From assembly GCA_963169195.1 (NCBI GenBank), contig CAUJDN010000041.1:34092-98091 (forward strand): a stretch of 64,000 nt of DNA. Direction: 5' to 3'. Both the position numbers and the translations under genes were made by a program. The notes beneath the pieces are model-generated. The model worked only from the letters and a program-made list of their open reading frames with translations, did not search any database and was not told the DNA's origin. This document shows, one piece after another, positions 16,703 through 25,814 of the stretch. The DNA is from Acidobacteriota bacterium. Its GTDB lineage: Bacteria > Acidobacteriota > Vicinamibacteria > Vicinamibacterales > UBA2999. The stretch's first letter is position 1. The number at the start of each line of letters is the position of its first letter.

Positions 16703-17518
16703 CTACTTCCACCGCATCAAGATCGTTTCCCGCTGGAACACCCGCACGCCCACCGCGAGCAGCACCGCGCAGGCTCCTGCCAGCACCAGCGCCGTGACCA
16801 GAAGGGCGCCCATGCCCAGCAGGAACTGCCCGGTCAGCTGGACGACGAACAGCGCCGTGAGCGGCAGCACCAGGAGCCCACCCCACTGCTGCGCCGTGCG
16901 CGCGTCGTTCACCCGCGACGAGATGATGGCCGCGGCCAGCAGCCCCATCAACGACACCAGCGGGCCGAGCACGAGAAACAGGAGCAGCGTGCGCGGCCCG
17001 AGCAACGTGAGCCAGACACCCGGCTGGCCCCACACGCGCATCGCGACCAGGTAGAGCAGGAACGTCGCGGCCAGGAGCGCCATCGACAGCGCGAAGGGCG
17101 TCATCACCTTGCCGGCGAGCAGCTCGCCGGTCCGGATCGGCGTGGCGAGCAGCGGCTCGAGGGCGCGCGCCTGCTTCTCGCCGATGATGCCCTGCGAGGC
17201 GAGCGAGAGCGAGCCCATGATGGGCACGAGCAGGCTGAAGACGAGGAACTGCTGCAGCAGGAACGCCTGCGCGAGGCCCTCGTCCGTGAGGCGACCCGCC
17301 TCGAAGCCCATTGCCGCCGCCGCGTCCCCCGCATCCGTGAAGCCGGCCTCGGCGAGGGACTCGCCGGTCAGGCGGGGGATGGCCAGCAGCACGACCAGGG
17401 CGGGGATCGCCAGGCCCAGCACCATGGCTGCTGCCGGGAGCAGCAGGGCCGGCTGGCTCCGCACCTCCTCCGCGTCCTTCCGCGCGATCGCCCGCATGCG
17501 CCGCCACCGATCACCCAT
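16703..17518 (-). CDS. ABC-2 type transporter permease
   Basis: A 271-residue membrane protein with six helices typical of ABC-2 exporters. It opens with a cytoplasmic amphipathic segment (MRAIARKDAEEVRSQPALL) and a first helix, then a periplasmic loop of about 50 residues. The core is FLVFSLLVPIMGSLSLASQG with the intracellular EKQARALEPLLATPI coupling helix, the best-known signature of this family (NatB-like). Its start overlaps the end of the ATPase gene by eight bases, so the two are translationally coupled. The pair probably exports a small compound or ion; the substrate is unknown. Confidence 0.88.
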   Translation of the reverse strand: MGDRWRRMRAIARKDAEEVRSQPALLLPAAAMVLGLAIPALVVLLAIPRLTGESLAEAGFTDAGDAAAAMGFEAGRLTDEGLAQAFLLQQFLVFSLLVPIMGSLSLASQGIIGEKQARALEPLLATPIRTGELLAGKVMTPFALSMALLAATFLLYLVAMRVWGQPGVWLTLLGPRTLLLFLVLGPLVSLMGLLAAAIISSRVNDARTAQQWGGLLVLPLTALFVVQLTGQFLLGMGALLVTALVLAGACAVLLAVGVRVFQRETILMRWK

Positions 17519-18419
17519 CGTCTCTCACCAGGGCGAGGTACGCGTCCTCGAGGGTGGCGTGCTTCGGCTCGACCCGCCGCACGCGCGCGCCCGCGTTCAC
17601 CAGGGCGGCGACGAGGTCCGGCACGGTGTCGTGATCGGGAACGCGCAGCGTCAGCACGGCGCCGTCCGCCGAGGCCGAAGCCCCCGCCAGCCGCTCCACC
17701 AGGCGCAGCCACGCCGCCGCATCGCCATCCACCTCAATCGCCACAACGGCCGCGCGGCGCTCCTCGCGCAGCCGCCGCGGGGTGTCGAAGGCGAGCAGGC
17801 GCGTGTCGAGGACCGCGATGCGATCCGACAGCTCCTCGGCCTCCGCGAGGTTATGGGTCGAGACCAGCACCGCGCGCCCGTCCTCGCGCAGCTGCCGGAT
17901 GAGGTCCCGCACCTGGCGGGCGCCGGCGGGATCGAGGCCCGACGTGGGCTCGTCCAGCAGCACCACCTGGGGATCGTGAACGACCGCGCGCGCGAGGGCC
18001 ACGCGCTGCTTCAGCCCCTTCGAGAGCGCGCCCGCGCGGTCGTCCGCGCGATCGGCAAGGCCCACCGCGTCCATCACGGCCGCGACACGCGCACCAGGGT
18101 CGGCGACGCCGTGCAGGTCGGCGTAGGTGAGGAGGTTCCGCCGCACCGAGAGCCGTTCCCAGAGCCCGGGCGCCTCGGTCAGCAGGCCGACGCGCGACCG
18201 CATCGCGCCGGCCGTCGAGGCGGTGAGGCGGGTGCCGGCAACGGTCGCCTCGCCTGAGGTGGGCATCAGCAGCGACGCGAGCATCCGGAACGTGGTGGTC
18301 TTGCCCGCGCCGTTCGGGCCCAGCAGCGAGACGACCTCGCCCGCCCGCACGTCGAGCGTGAGGCCATCCACCGCGAGGCGATCGCCGAACCGCCTCGTGA
18401 GCGCGCGCGTCTCGACCAC
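17511..18419 (-). CDS. ABC transporter ATP-binding protein (ABC-2/NatA type)
   Basis: A 302-residue ATPase with Walker A GPNGAGKTTT (residues 34-43), a Q-loop region near GLLTEAPGLWERLS, the signature motif LSKGLKQRV, Walker B VVLLDEPTSGLDP and the switch His in STHNLAEAEE. A C-terminal domain of about 90 residues follows, as in NatA/CcmA-like exporters. Residues SKGLKQ replace the commoner SGGxxQ, as is frequent in this subgroup. The start is GTG. It energises the permease encoded immediately downstream with an eight-base overlap. Confidence 0.92.
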   Translation of the reverse strand: MVETRALTRRFGDRLAVDGLTLDVRAGEVVSLLGPNGAGKTTTFRMLASLLMPTSGEATVAGTRLTASTAGAMRSRVGLLTEAPGLWERLSVRRNLLTYADLHGVADPGARVAAVMDAVGLADRADDRAGALSKGLKQRVALARAVVHDPQVVLLDEPTSGLDPAGARQVRDLIRQLREDGRAVLVSTHNLAEAEELSDRIAVLDTRLLAFDTPRRLREERRAAVVAIEVDGDAAAWLRLVERLAGASASADGAVLTLRVPDHDTVPDLVAALVNAGARVRRVEPKHATLEDAYLALVRDDG

Positions 18420-18428
18420 GGCGTCAGC

Positions 18429-19418
18429 TTAGCGCGCTTCGAGCGTCGTCCGGATGGCGGTGAAGAATTCCTCGGCCATGCGCCGGTAGCCGGCCTCGGT
18501 GGGATGCAGGCCATCCACGCCGACGTACGTCGTCAGCGACGGGAGGAACGCGTCGAAGAGGTTGACGTACACCGCGCCCTCGCCGGCCGCCAGCGTCCGC
18601 ACGCGGCTGTTGTACTCGACGATGAGCTCCTGGTCGAGCGTGTTGATGCCGCCCGGCCTGGACGGCGTCAGGCTCGCGATGAACACCCGCGCGCCGCGAT
18701 TGCGGGCCTCCTTCGCCATGGTGTCCAGCCCCGCGATGCCGACGTTGATGCCGCGCCGGCCGTAGAGGCTGAGGTCGTTGTAGCCCTCGAGCAGGAGCAC
18801 GACGTCGGCGTTGGTGGACGACAGGACGCCGGGGAAGCGCGACGCGCCGTCGAGGGCGCCCTCGCCGCTGCTGCCGGCATTGGTGACCTGAACGGTCGAG
18901 GCCTGGGCCGTGTAGCGCCCGACGAGGAAGGTGCGCAGCTGCGTCGGATACGAGGCCTCGGGCACCAGGCGCAGCGGGGCCCAGGCCATGCCCTGGCCAG
19001 ACGCCCCTGACGCCCCCGGGACGGTGACCTCGCCCGCGGTGGTGCTGTCGCCGAACGCCAGGAATCGGGTGCGCGTCAGCGTGGGGATGCGGCTCACCAC
19101 CACGGTGAACGAGCACGCCGCCGCCGTGTTCCGTGCGTCCAGCGCCTGGCAGGAGACGTTCGTCGTGCCGACGTTGAACAGGGAACCCGAGAAGGGCGAG
19201 CACGTCACGGTGACGGGCGCCACACCGCCGGTCGTGGTGGGCTGTGGAAACGTGACCGCGACACTCGTGCCGGTGGTCGAGCCCACGATGCCGGCCGGGC
19301 AGGTGATCGCGAAGGCCCCCGGCGGCGTCGGCGTGGGCGTCGGGGAGGTCGGCGAGTCGGCCCCGCCGCAGGACACAGCCAGCAACGCGGCGATCAGGGG
19401 GGTGAGTCGCGCCTTCAT
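18429..19418 (-). CDS. SGNH/GDSL hydrolase lipoprotein with N-terminal HYR-like domain
   Basis: The 329-residue precursor has a lipobox LAVSC (Cys17), then a Thr/Pro-rich linker (SPTSPTPTPTPPG). An Ig-like HYR-type domain (VTFPQPTTTGGVAPVTVTCS) follows, then a C-terminal SGNH hydrolase. In the last domain the block I Ser is in FLAFGDSTTAG (Ser125), the Asn block is EGYNDLS, and the catalytic Asp/His pair is DGLHPTEAGY near residue 302. It is likely a surface-attached esterase acting on acetylated glycans or lipids. Its start is separated from the beta-propeller gene by a short gap. Confidence 0.88.
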   Translation of the reverse strand: MKARLTPLIAALLAVSCGGADSPTSPTPTPTPPGAFAITCPAGIVGSTTGTSVAVTFPQPTTTGGVAPVTVTCSPFSGSLFNVGTTNVSCQALDARNTAAACSFTVVVSRIPTLTRTRFLAFGDSTTAGEVTVPGASGASGQGMAWAPLRLVPEASYPTQLRTFLVGRYTAQASTVQVTNAGSSGEGALDGASRFPGVLSSTNADVVLLLEGYNDLSLYGRRGINVGIAGLDTMAKEARNRGARVFIASLTPSRPGGINTLDQELIVEYNSRVRTLAAGEGAVYVNLFDAFLPSLTTYVGVDGLHPTEAGYRRMAEEFFTAIRTTLEAR

Positions 19419-19482
19419 TCAGCTCAGCCGTCGATTTTACCCCGCACGCGGACCAGGCCCCGGCGTGGCGCCTCGTGCCGGT

Positions 19483-20493
19483 TCAGAAGGCGAATTCGTA
19501 GCAGCCGGGCGTGACCAGCACCCGGTTGCCGCCGGGAAACGACAGGCTGGAGGGGGCCATGATGCCCGCCGCGCGGAACTGCACGGTGCGAACCTTCTCG
19601 CCATCGGCGTCGAAGACGTAGGTGAACGGCACGACGAAGGACACCCACAGCCGGCCGTGGGGATCCACGGCGGCCGTGCGAATCACCGGCGGCACCAGGG
19701 GAAACTCGCGATCGCCCACGCGCCGCCGCGGCCATCGCTCGGGGAGCGCGGCCACCACCGGGTCGATCTCGCGGCCCTGGATGACGCGTTCGAACAGCAG
19801 GTCGCCCTTCGCGCTGTACTTCCTGAAGGCCGGCACGCCCGCGAGGAAGACGAAATAGAAGCCGCCGTCGGGCTCGGGCAGCGCGAGGCCGGCGTTGAGC
19901 GCGAGGTGGACCTCGGCGTCCGCCTCCTGCCCGGTACGCCGCGGAAGGCCCATGCTGCGAAGGGGCGCGCCCATGGGCGTGTATTCGGTCAGGAGCCAGC
20001 CCGTGTCGGGCTCGCTCAGGATGACGGTCTTCCCCGTGTACACGAGGCTGCCCACGCCGCTCAGTACCAGCGGCCCGATCGTGACGCGGGGCGCCATCGT
20101 GCCCGCACGCGTGAAGCCGCCCGTCCGGATGCCCGCCGGGCCGAACACCTGGATGCGCTCGCGCCCGCCGGGCGCGTCGGCGACGGCGAACGACCCGTCA
20201 GGCGCGACGTCGAAGGCGCCAGGGTCGAGGAGGCGTCCCTCCTCGCCGCCAATCGTCACCAGCGTGCGAAGGTCCTCGCCCCGTTCGCCGACGGTGTGGA
20301 CCGAGTGCCCACGCCGGTCGAACACGTAGTAGGGGCCGCGCGGGACCTTCTCGAAGCCCGCCGGCTCACGGAAGCGTCCGACGATGTCGGGAGGCAGGGC
20401 GGCGACGCTTGGAAGGATCTCGAGGCGGCCGGGAGAAGGCTGGGAGGCCGCGACGGCCATCGCCACGATGGAGGTGCCGAGGCGGTTGTTCAC
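19483..20493 (-). CDS. Probable secreted beta-propeller protein of unknown function
   Basis: A 336-residue protein with repeated strand-turn patterns: YYVFDRRGHSVHTVGERGED, FDVAPDGSFAVADAPGG, FYFVFLAGVPAFRKYSAKGD, AVDPHGRLWVSFVVPFTYVFD. This spacing is what six-bladed beta-propellers of the NHL/6-bladed class show, and a family-level assignment is not safe. The N-terminus (SIVAMAVAASQPS) could be a weak signal peptide. The start is GTG at 20493, and an ATG eleven codons in is an alternative. The upstream spacer contains a CGACTCCC repeat copy. Confidence 0.65.
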   Translation of the reverse strand: MNNRLGTSIVAMAVAASQPSPGRLEILPSVAALPPDIVGRFREPAGFEKVPRGPYYVFDRRGHSVHTVGERGEDLRTLVTIGGEEGRLLDPGAFDVAPDGSFAVADAPGGRERIQVFGPAGIRTGGFTRAGTMAPRVTIGPLVLSGVGSLVYTGKTVILSEPDTGWLLTEYTPMGAPLRSMGLPRRTGQEADAEVHLALNAGLALPEPDGGFYFVFLAGVPAFRKYSAKGDLLFERVIQGREIDPVVAALPERWPRRRVGDREFPLVPPVIRTAAVDPHGRLWVSFVVPFTYVFDADGEKVRTVQFRAAGIMAPSSLSFPGGNRVLVTPGCYEFAF

Positions 20494-20509
20494 AGCCGGT
20501 TCGCGACGC

Positions 20510-20541
20510 CCCGTTCCCGACGTTCGACTCCCGACTCCCGG
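20510..20541. repeat. CGACTCCC-type intergenic repeat copy
   Basis: CGACTCCCGACTCCCG at 20525-20540 is identical to 16664-16679 and is preceded by the related GTTCCCGACGTT. It fills much of the short gap between the propeller gene and the E1 gene. Confidence 0.6.
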
Positions 20542-20547
20542 CGGCGA

Positions 20548-22692
20548 TCAGTACGCCACCGTCTCCTTGATCGCCTTCAGCACGTCGGCCGACTGCGGCA
20601 GGATGGCCTTCTCGAGATCCGGGGCGTAGGCCACGGGGCAGTCCACGGCGGCCACGCGGCGCACCGGCGCGTCGAGCTGGCCGAACAGTTCGTCGGCGAT
20701 GCGCGCGGCGATCTCGGCGCCGAAGCCGCACGTGAGCGTGTCCTCGTGCACGATGACGACACGGCTGGTCTGGCGGACGAGATCCGCGATGCCTGTCCAG
20801 TCGTAGGGGATGATCGTCCTGAGGTCGAACACGGCGGCGCTGATGCCGTCCTTCTCGGCCTGCTGAGCGGCGAGCAGCGAGCGCTGGACGAGCGCGCCCC
20901 AGGTGAGCACCACGACGTCGGTGCCGGGCCGGCGGAGCGAGCCCTTGCCGAACGGGATCATGAAGTCGTCGCCCGGGTACGCGCCCTTGTTGTACGTCTG
21001 GCGGTACAGGTGCTTGTGCTCCAGGAACATCACCGGGTCGTCGCAGCGGATGGCGGTGCGGAGCAGGCCCGACGCGTCCACGGCGTTGCTCGGGAAGGCG
21101 ATGCGGATGCCTGGGCAGTGCGCGAAGATGCTGACGCCCGACTGGCTGTGGTACGGGGCGCCGGTGATGTAGCCGCCGATGGGCACGCGCACGACCATCG
21201 GGCACGAGAAGCTGTTGCTCGAGCGGTAGCGGAGCATGGACATCTCGTCCTTCAACTGCATCATGGCGGGCCAGACGTAGTCGAAGAACTGGATCTCCAC
21301 CACGGGCTTGAGGCCGCGCGTGGCCATGCCGACCGCGCGGCCGATGATGTTGGCCTCCGCGAGTGGCGAGTTGAAGACGCGGTCGCTGCCGTAGGCGCGC
21401 TGCAGCCCGTGCGTCACCTTGAAGACGCCGCCCTTGCCCGGCACCTTCGCCAGCGCGGCCTCGCGGCTCGCGTCGGCCACGTCCTCGCCGAAGACGACCA
21501 TGCGCGGGTTGTGGGCCATTTCAGCCTTGAGCGTGCGGTTGATGGCGGCGACCATCGTGTCGGGCCTGCCGGTGGGCTGCTCCGGCGTCTCGAAGGCGGA
21601 GGAGGTGGGGTCCACGTCCGGCGAGAAGACGTACCAGTCCGCGGTCTCGACGGCCGGCTTCGGCGCGGCGAGCGCGGCGTCGGTGGCCTCGACGATCTCC
21701 CGATCCACGTCCGCGAGCATGGCCGCGAAGTCGGCCTCGGTGGCGAGCCCCTCCGCGAGCAGGAGGGCGCGCATGCGCGCGAGCGGGTCCCGCTCGACCT
21801 CGGCCTCGCGCTCCTCCGGCGTCTTGTACAACCGCTCGTCGTCGGAGAGCGAGTGCGAGTACGGCCGGATGACCTTCGCGTGCACGAACGCGGGCTTGCG
21901 CTCGCGGCGGATGTAGGAGACCGCCCTGCCGACGGCGCGGTAGCTCTCGAGGAAGTCGGTGCCGTCGCAGCGGATGACCTCGAGGTGCGGGAACGACTGG
22001 ACCAGCCTGGAGATGTCACCGCCGGGGGTCTGCACCTCGACGGGCACCGAGATGGCGTAGCCGTTGTCCTCCACCATGAAGAGCACCGGTGCGAGCCGGG
22101 TGCAGGCGGTGCTCAGCGACTCCCAGAACTCGCCCTCGCTGGTGGCGCCGTCGCCGACGGACATGTAGACGACCTCGTCGCCGTGGAAGCGCGCCTCGCG
22201 ATCCGGGATGTCCTCGACGCGCGCGTAGATCAGGCCGGCCTCGGCCGCGCCGACGGCCTGCAGCGCCTGCGTGCCGGTGGGGCTGCTCTGCGACGGGATG
22301 TTCAGCGTCTTGCTGCCCCAGTGCGAGGGCATCTGGCGGCCGCCGGAGTTCGGATCGTCCCGGGCGCCCACGGCGCCGAGCAGCATCTCGAGCGGCGTCA
22401 TGCCGAGCGTGAGGCACAAGGCCCGATCGCGGTAGTACGGGTAGAACCAGTCGTAGCCCGCGCGCAGGTGCAGCCCCGCCGCGGTGAGCACGGCCTCGTG
22501 ACCGGCGCCGCTGATCTGGAAGAAGATGCGGCTCTGGTTCTTGAGCTGGATCTCCTTGTCGTCCAGACGTCGCGACAGGAGCATGGTCCGGTACGCGCGC
22601 ACCAGGTCCTCGCGCGTCAGTCCATCCCAGTCTTTCGCACGCGCCTTCTCGGCGCGGGCGTCGGCGGCGGGAGCCAGGGCGGATGCCTTCAT
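20548..22692 (-). CDS. Fused E1 alpha/beta of a 2-oxo acid dehydrogenase complex
   Basis: The 714-residue protein joins both E1 subunits. The alpha half (residues about 20-345) has the ThDP motif [13 protein letters not shown] ending in [10 protein letters not shown] and a phosphorylation-loop-like [12 protein letters not shown]. The beta half (about 375-714) has [38 protein letters not shown] and [16 protein letters not shown]. It decarboxylates a branched-chain 2-oxo acid, pyruvate or acetoin and acylates the lipoyl E2. No E2 or E3 gene is in the window, so the substrate is open. It is expressed divergently from the cupin gene; a TATAAT lies just upstream of its ATG. Confidence 0.9.
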   Translation of the reverse strand: MKASALAPAADARAEKARAKDWDGLTREDLVRAYRTMLLSRRLDDKEIQLKNQSRIFFQISGAGHEAVLTAAGLHLRAGYDWFYPYYRDRALCLTLGMTPLEMLLGAVGARDDPNSGGRQMPSHWGSKTLNIPSQSSPTGTQALQAVGAAEAGLIYARVEDIPDREARFHGDEVVYMSVGDGATSEGEFWESLSTACTRLAPVLFMVEDNGYAISVPVEVQTPGGDISRLVQSFPHLEVIRCDGTDFLESYRAVGRAVSYIRRERKPAFVHAKVIRPYSHSLSDDERLYKTPEEREAEVERDPLARMRALLLAEGLATEADFAAMLADVDREIVEATDAALAAPKPAVETADWYVFSPDVDPTSSAFETPEQPTGRPDTMVAAINRTLKAEMAHNPRMVVFGEDVADASREAALAKVPGKGGVFKVTHGLQRAYGSDRVFNSPLAEANIIGRAVGMATRGLKPVVEIQFFDYVWPAMMQLKDEMSMLRYRSSNSFSCPMVVRVPIGGYITGAPYHSQSGVSIFAHCPGIRIAFPSNAVDASGLLRTAIRCDDPVMFLEHKHLYRQTYNKGAYPGDDFMIPFGKGSLRRPGTDVVVLTWGALVQRSLLAAQQAEKDGISAAVFDLRTIIPYDWTGIADLVRQTSRVVIVHEDTLTCGFGAEIAARIADELFGQLDAPVRRVAAVDCPVAYAPDLEKAILPQSADVLKAIKETVAY

Positions 22693-22702
22693 GACGGGCG
22701 AA

Positions 22703-22730
22703 ATTATACCATCCGGGTCGATGCTATAAT
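22703..22730. promoter_or_regulatory. Divergent -10 elements (TATAAT on both strands)
   Basis: On the minus strand TATAAT (22708-22703) lies 11 bases before the E1 ATG. On the plus strand TATAAT (22725-22730) lies 26 bases before the cupin ATG at 22756. These are perfect -10 consensus matches in a GC-rich setting. The -35 regions are weak. The two promoters face apart within 30 bases and may be co-regulated. Confidence 0.6.
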
Positions 22731-22755
22731 CCGCGCCACGCCACCCGGAACACGC

Positions 22756-23121
22756 ATGAATTCACCCTCTGTTCGCCTCCATCGCTGGGACGAGATCGCG
22801 CTCGAGAAAGTCACGGAGATGATCTCGCGCAAGCTGATCACCGGAGAGCGCGAGATGATCGCGCACATCCACCTGAAGCGCGGCGCGCTCGTGCCGATGC
22901 ACTCGCACGAGAGCGAGCAGATGACCTACATCTTCCAGGGCGCGCTCAAGTTCCTGATCGGCGGCGAGGAGATCACCGTCCGCGAAGGCGAGGTGCTGCA
23001 CATTCCCTCGTGGGTGCCGCACCAGGCCGAGGCCCTCGACGACACCTTCGAGATGGACATCTTCAGCCCGATCCGGCAGGACTGGATCGACGGGACGGAT
23101 ACGTACTTCCACAAGCGATGA
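22756..23121 (+). CDS. Cupin domain protein
   Basis: The 121-residue single-domain protein carries the metal-binding cupin motif 1 ([20 protein letters not shown], containing the HxH and a downstream Glu) and motif 2 ([20 protein letters not shown], with a His). Such stand-alone cupins bind a metal and act as isomerases or dioxygenases, or as small-molecule sensors. It is divergent from the E1 gene across a spacer with two TATAAT boxes. A palindrome begins four bases after its stop codon. Its substrate is unknown. Confidence 0.85.
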   Translation: MNSPSVRLHRWDEIALEKVTEMISRKLITGEREMIAHIHLKRGALVPMHSHESEQMTYIFQGALKFLIGGEEITVREGEVLHIPSWVPHQAEALDDTFEMDIFSPIRQDWIDGTDTYFHKR

Positions 23122-23124
23122 CAC

Positions 23125-23187
23125 GGGGACAGTCCCCGTCTCCAGACGTCACCGATTCGGAGACAACTGGAGACGGGGACTGTCCCC
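23125..23187. repeat. Perfect palindrome with GGGGAC(A/T)GTCCCC core
   Basis: Bases 23125-23145 (GGGGACAGTCCCCGTCTCCA plus one more) are the exact reverse complement of 23167-23187, giving 21-bp arms around a 21-base loop. Each arm contains its own small palindrome GGGGAC(A/T)GTCCCC. It starts four bases after the cupin stop and ends 25 bases before lemA. There is no T-run, so it is REP-like rather than a canonical terminator. Confidence 0.8.
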
Positions 23188-23211
23188 AGCCCGGGTCAGC
23201 GGAGAGTCGAC

Positions 23212-23778
23212 ATGAGCGTGCTGATCACGATGGGCGTCCTGGCGCTGGTCGGCCTCTGGCTGGTCGGCCGCTACAACCGGCTCATTGGCCTGCGCAACCA
23301 GGTGACCAACGGGTGGACGCAGATCGACGTGCAGCTGAAGCGCCGCCACGATCTCGTCCCCAACCTCGTGAACACGGTGAAGGGCGCCATGGAGTTCGAG
23401 CGCGACACGCTCGAGGCCGTCGTCGCGGCGCGCAACCGCGCCGTTGCTGCCACCGGGCCCGCCGACGCGGGCCGGCGGGAAGGCGAGCTCACCGCCGCGC
23501 TGGGCCGTTTCTTCGCGCTCGCCGAGCAGTACCCCCAGCTCACCGCCAACCAGAACGTCCGCATGCTGCAGGAGGAGCTGGCCGCCACCGAGAACAAGGT
23601 CGGCTTCGCGCGCCAGTTCTACAACGACATCGCGACGAAGTACAACACCGCCACGCAGGTGATCCCCACCAACTTCATCGCGGGTGTCGCCGGCTTCAAG
23701 AGCGCGGAGCTCTTCGAGATCGCGAACGAGGCGGAGCGCGCGGTCCCGACCGTGGACCTCTCCACGCGCAGAGGCTAG
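23212..23778 (+). CDS. lemA: LemA family protein
   Basis: A 188-residue protein with one N-terminal membrane helix (LITMGVLALVGLWLVGRY) and a four-helix LemA domain. The signature NRLIGLRNQVTNGWTQIDVQ is followed by LKRRHDLVPNLVNTVKGAM and ENKVGFARQFYNDIATKYNT. LemA proteins are membrane-anchored; they commonly sit beside HtpX-type proteases, as here. Its molecular role is not settled. The stop codon is followed within six bases by a palindrome and then by the M48 protease gene, so the two genes are likely co-transcribed. Confidence 0.92.
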   Translation: MSVLITMGVLALVGLWLVGRYNRLIGLRNQVTNGWTQIDVQLKRRHDLVPNLVNTVKGAMEFERDTLEAVVAARNRAVAATGPADAGRREGELTAALGRFFALAEQYPQLTANQNVRMLQEELAATENKVGFARQFYNDIATKYNTATQVIPTNFIAGVAGFKSAELFEIANEAERAVPTVDLSTRRG

Positions 23779-23783
23779 GCGTC

Positions 23784-23837
23784 CACGGGAACACGAAGGA
23801 CACGAAGGACTCGCAGAATGCCCTTCGTGTTCCCGTG
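23784..23837. repeat. Palindrome with 16-bp perfect arms (CCTTCGTG family)
   Basis: CACGGGAACACGAAGG (23784-23799) is the exact reverse complement of CCTTCGTGTTCCCGTG (23822-23837). The loop carries a further ACACGAAGGAC repeat. It occupies the gap between lemA and the protease gene. The arm is identical to the 16-mer at 15574-15589. Confidence 0.8.
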
Positions 23838-23842
23838 ACACG

Positions 23843-24889
23843 ATGAACCTCTACGATCAGCAGGCGAGCAACCGGCGGCGGACGTGGTTCGTGATGACCG
23901 CGTTCGTCGGGTTCGTGCTGTTCCTCGGGCTCGGCTTCGACGCCGCGACTTCATCGGCGCAAGGCGCCTTCGTGCCGATCGGCACGGCCGCGGCGCTCCT
24001 CTACAGCGGCGGTACCGCCGCCTACTCGTACTTCAACGGCGACCGCGCGGTCATTGCAGCCACGCGAGCCGTCAGCCTCGAGTCGGCCCTCGCCGCCAAC
24101 CCACACCACCTGCCGTACCGGCAGCTGGCGAACGTCGTGGACGAGATGGCCATTGCCGCCGGCCTCCCGCGCCCGAAGGTGTTCGTCGTCGGCGACCCCG
24201 ACCCCAACGCGTTTGCGACGGGCCGGGACCCGGAACACGCCGCCATCGCGGTCACCGAGGGCCTGCTGGGTCTGCTCACGCGCGAGCAGCTCCAGGGCGT
24301 CGTCGCGCACGAGATGTCGCACATCCGGAACTACGACATCCGCCTGATGACCATCGTGGCGGCGCTCATCGGGGCCGTGGCGCTGCTGGCCGACTGGGCC
24401 GCGCGCGGCTGGCGGTACGGGTCGATCGGGGGACGGGGAGACTCGGGACGAGGCGGGGGAAGGAAGCAGGGCGGCAGCATCGCGGGGATTGTGCTGCTGG
24501 CGATCTGGCTCGTCGCGATGATCGTGGCGCTGCTGGTGGCGCGCCTCCTCGCGATGATGGTGTCCCGCCAGCGAGAGTTCCTGGCCGATGCGTCAGGCGC
24601 GGAGCTGACGCGCAACCCGGGCGCGCTGGCCGACGCCCTCGAGGTCATCGAGGCGCGTGTCGAGCCGACGAAGGCGATTCACGAGGGGAGCGCACAGCTC
24701 TGTATCGCGGATCCACTGGGCCGGCCGGTCAACGATCGGGACGGCCGCTGGGCGGACCTCCTCGCGTCCCACCCGCCGATGCGCAAGCGCATCGCGGCGC
24801 TCAGGGGGATGGCGTTCCAGTCGGGCGGCGCTATGCGGCGTGGAGGCCTCGCGGCGGCGCCGCTCGGTGGGCGGCCCTTCGGGCCGTAG
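23843..24889 (+). CDS. M48 family zinc metalloprotease (HtpX-like)
   Basis: The 348-residue membrane protein has two N-terminal helices, then a cytoplasmic or lumenal catalytic part with the zinc motif VVAHEMSHIRNYD (His156, Glu157, His160). Two more helices follow, then the third ligand region RQREFLADASGAELT and a conserved ASHPPMRKRI near the end. These features define the HtpX/Ste24-like M48 family, which degrades damaged membrane proteins. A Gly/Arg-rich linker (GGRGDSGRGGGRKQGG) splits the helices. The ATG at 23843 gives the family start. The pairing with lemA is a common arrangement. Confidence 0.92.
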   Translation: MNLYDQQASNRRRTWFVMTAFVGFVLFLGLGFDAATSSAQGAFVPIGTAAALLYSGGTAAYSYFNGDRAVIAATRAVSLESALAANPHHLPYRQLANVVDEMAIAAGLPRPKVFVVGDPDPNAFATGRDPEHAAIAVTEGLLGLLTREQLQGVVAHEMSHIRNYDIRLMTIVAALIGAVALLADWAARGWRYGSIGGRGDSGRGGGRKQGGSIAGIVLLAIWLVAMIVALLVARLLAMMVSRQREFLADASGAELTRNPGALADALEVIEARVEPTKAIHEGSAQLCIADPLGRPVNDRDGRWADLLASHPPMRKRIAALRGMAFQSGGAMRRGGLAAAPLGGRPFGP

Positions 24890-24981
24890 AGGCCTCACCG
24901 CGGCTCGGCTCGGCTCGGCAGGCGGCGCTATCGCGTCGTGGGCCTGTGGTGGGATACCTCACGCGCGCGGAGCGTGCGCCT

Positions 24982-25007
24982 GCCGGGCGGTCGGCGATCC
25001 GCCCGGC
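24982..25007. repeat. Intergenic GC hairpin between convergent genes
   Basis: GCCGGGCGG (24982-24990) pairs perfectly with CCGCCCGGC (24999-25007) around an eight-base loop. It lies in the 160-base gap between the convergent htpX-like and rhomboid genes, where it could act as a bidirectional terminator or be a REP-like element. No T-run follows. Confidence 0.5.
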
Positions 25008-25049
25008 CTACCGCGCGGCGCGGCCCACGCGCCGCAGGCGCGCCCCTCG

Positions 25050-25802
25050 TCAGTGGATGTGCTTCTTCCACTCCCGCTTCCACTCCTCGTCGGTCGCCTT
25101 GCCGCCGGAGTAGACGTCGAACCTGCTGCGCGCCCGGCCCATGCGCCAGCGCAGCCAACGGTATCGCAGCTCGTCGAGCGGACGGGCACGCAGCGATTTC
25201 AGGTAGAGGTACCCGACGACCAGCCCGCCCAGGTGGGCCACGTGCGCGATGCCGCTCCCCGTCCCGCCGAAGGAGGAGAGAAACGCGATGGCGCCGATGA
25301 TCAGCACGAAGACGCGCGCCGGGATCGGGAACAGGAAATAGAAATAGATGGTGCGGTGCGGGAAGTACATCGCCCACGCGAGCAACAGCCCGTAGATGGC
25401 GCCCGACGCCCCCACCGTGAGCGAGTAGTAGACGCTCGTCGAGACGAGGGCCATCAGCAGCGTGGTCGCTGCGGCGCCGACGCCGGTGACCACGTAATAC
25501 TTCGTGAAGAAGCGCGTGCCCCACGTGCGCTCGAGCTCGACGCCGAACATCCAGAGCGCCAGCATGTTGAACAGGATGTGGCTGAACCCGCTCGTGCTGT
25601 GCAGGAACATGTACGTGAACGGCTGCCAGACGGCGAGGTGCTCGAACACGTCCTGCGGCGACAGGCCCAGCCTGAGCGTCACGGCCGGCACGATCAGATT
25701 GAGGAGGAACGCGACGACGTTGACGATGAGCAGGATCCTGACGGCCGGGGTGAGCGGGCCGGGACCGAACTGGTAGGAGTACTGGGATCCGTATCGCGCC
25801 AC
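25050..25802 (-). CDS. Rhomboid family intramembrane serine protease
   Basis: The 250-residue protein has six membrane helices and the rhomboid active site. The nucleophile lies in LTVGASGAIYGLLL (Ser133) and the catalytic His in IAHVAHLGGLVVGY (His190). The HFLHS-like oxyanion motif reads YMFLHSTSGFSHILFNML, and the GVELERTWG helix end is also typical. A basic cytoplasmic tail (residues about 200-250) follows. It cleaves membrane proteins within the bilayer; substrates are unknown. The start is GTG at 25802, just upstream of which the MFS gene ends. Confidence 0.92.
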   Translation of the reverse strand: MARYGSQYSYQFGPGPLTPAVRILLIVNVVAFLLNLIVPAVTLRLGLSPQDVFEHLAVWQPFTYMFLHSTSGFSHILFNMLALWMFGVELERTWGTRFFTKYYVVTGVGAAATTLLMALVSTSVYYSLTVGASGAIYGLLLAWAMYFPHRTIYFYFLFPIPARVFVLIIGAIAFLSSFGGTGSGIAHVAHLGGLVVGYLYLKSLRARPLDELRYRWLRWRMGRARSRFDVYSGGKATDEEWKREWKKHIH

Positions 25803-25814
25803 GAGCGGATCGTA

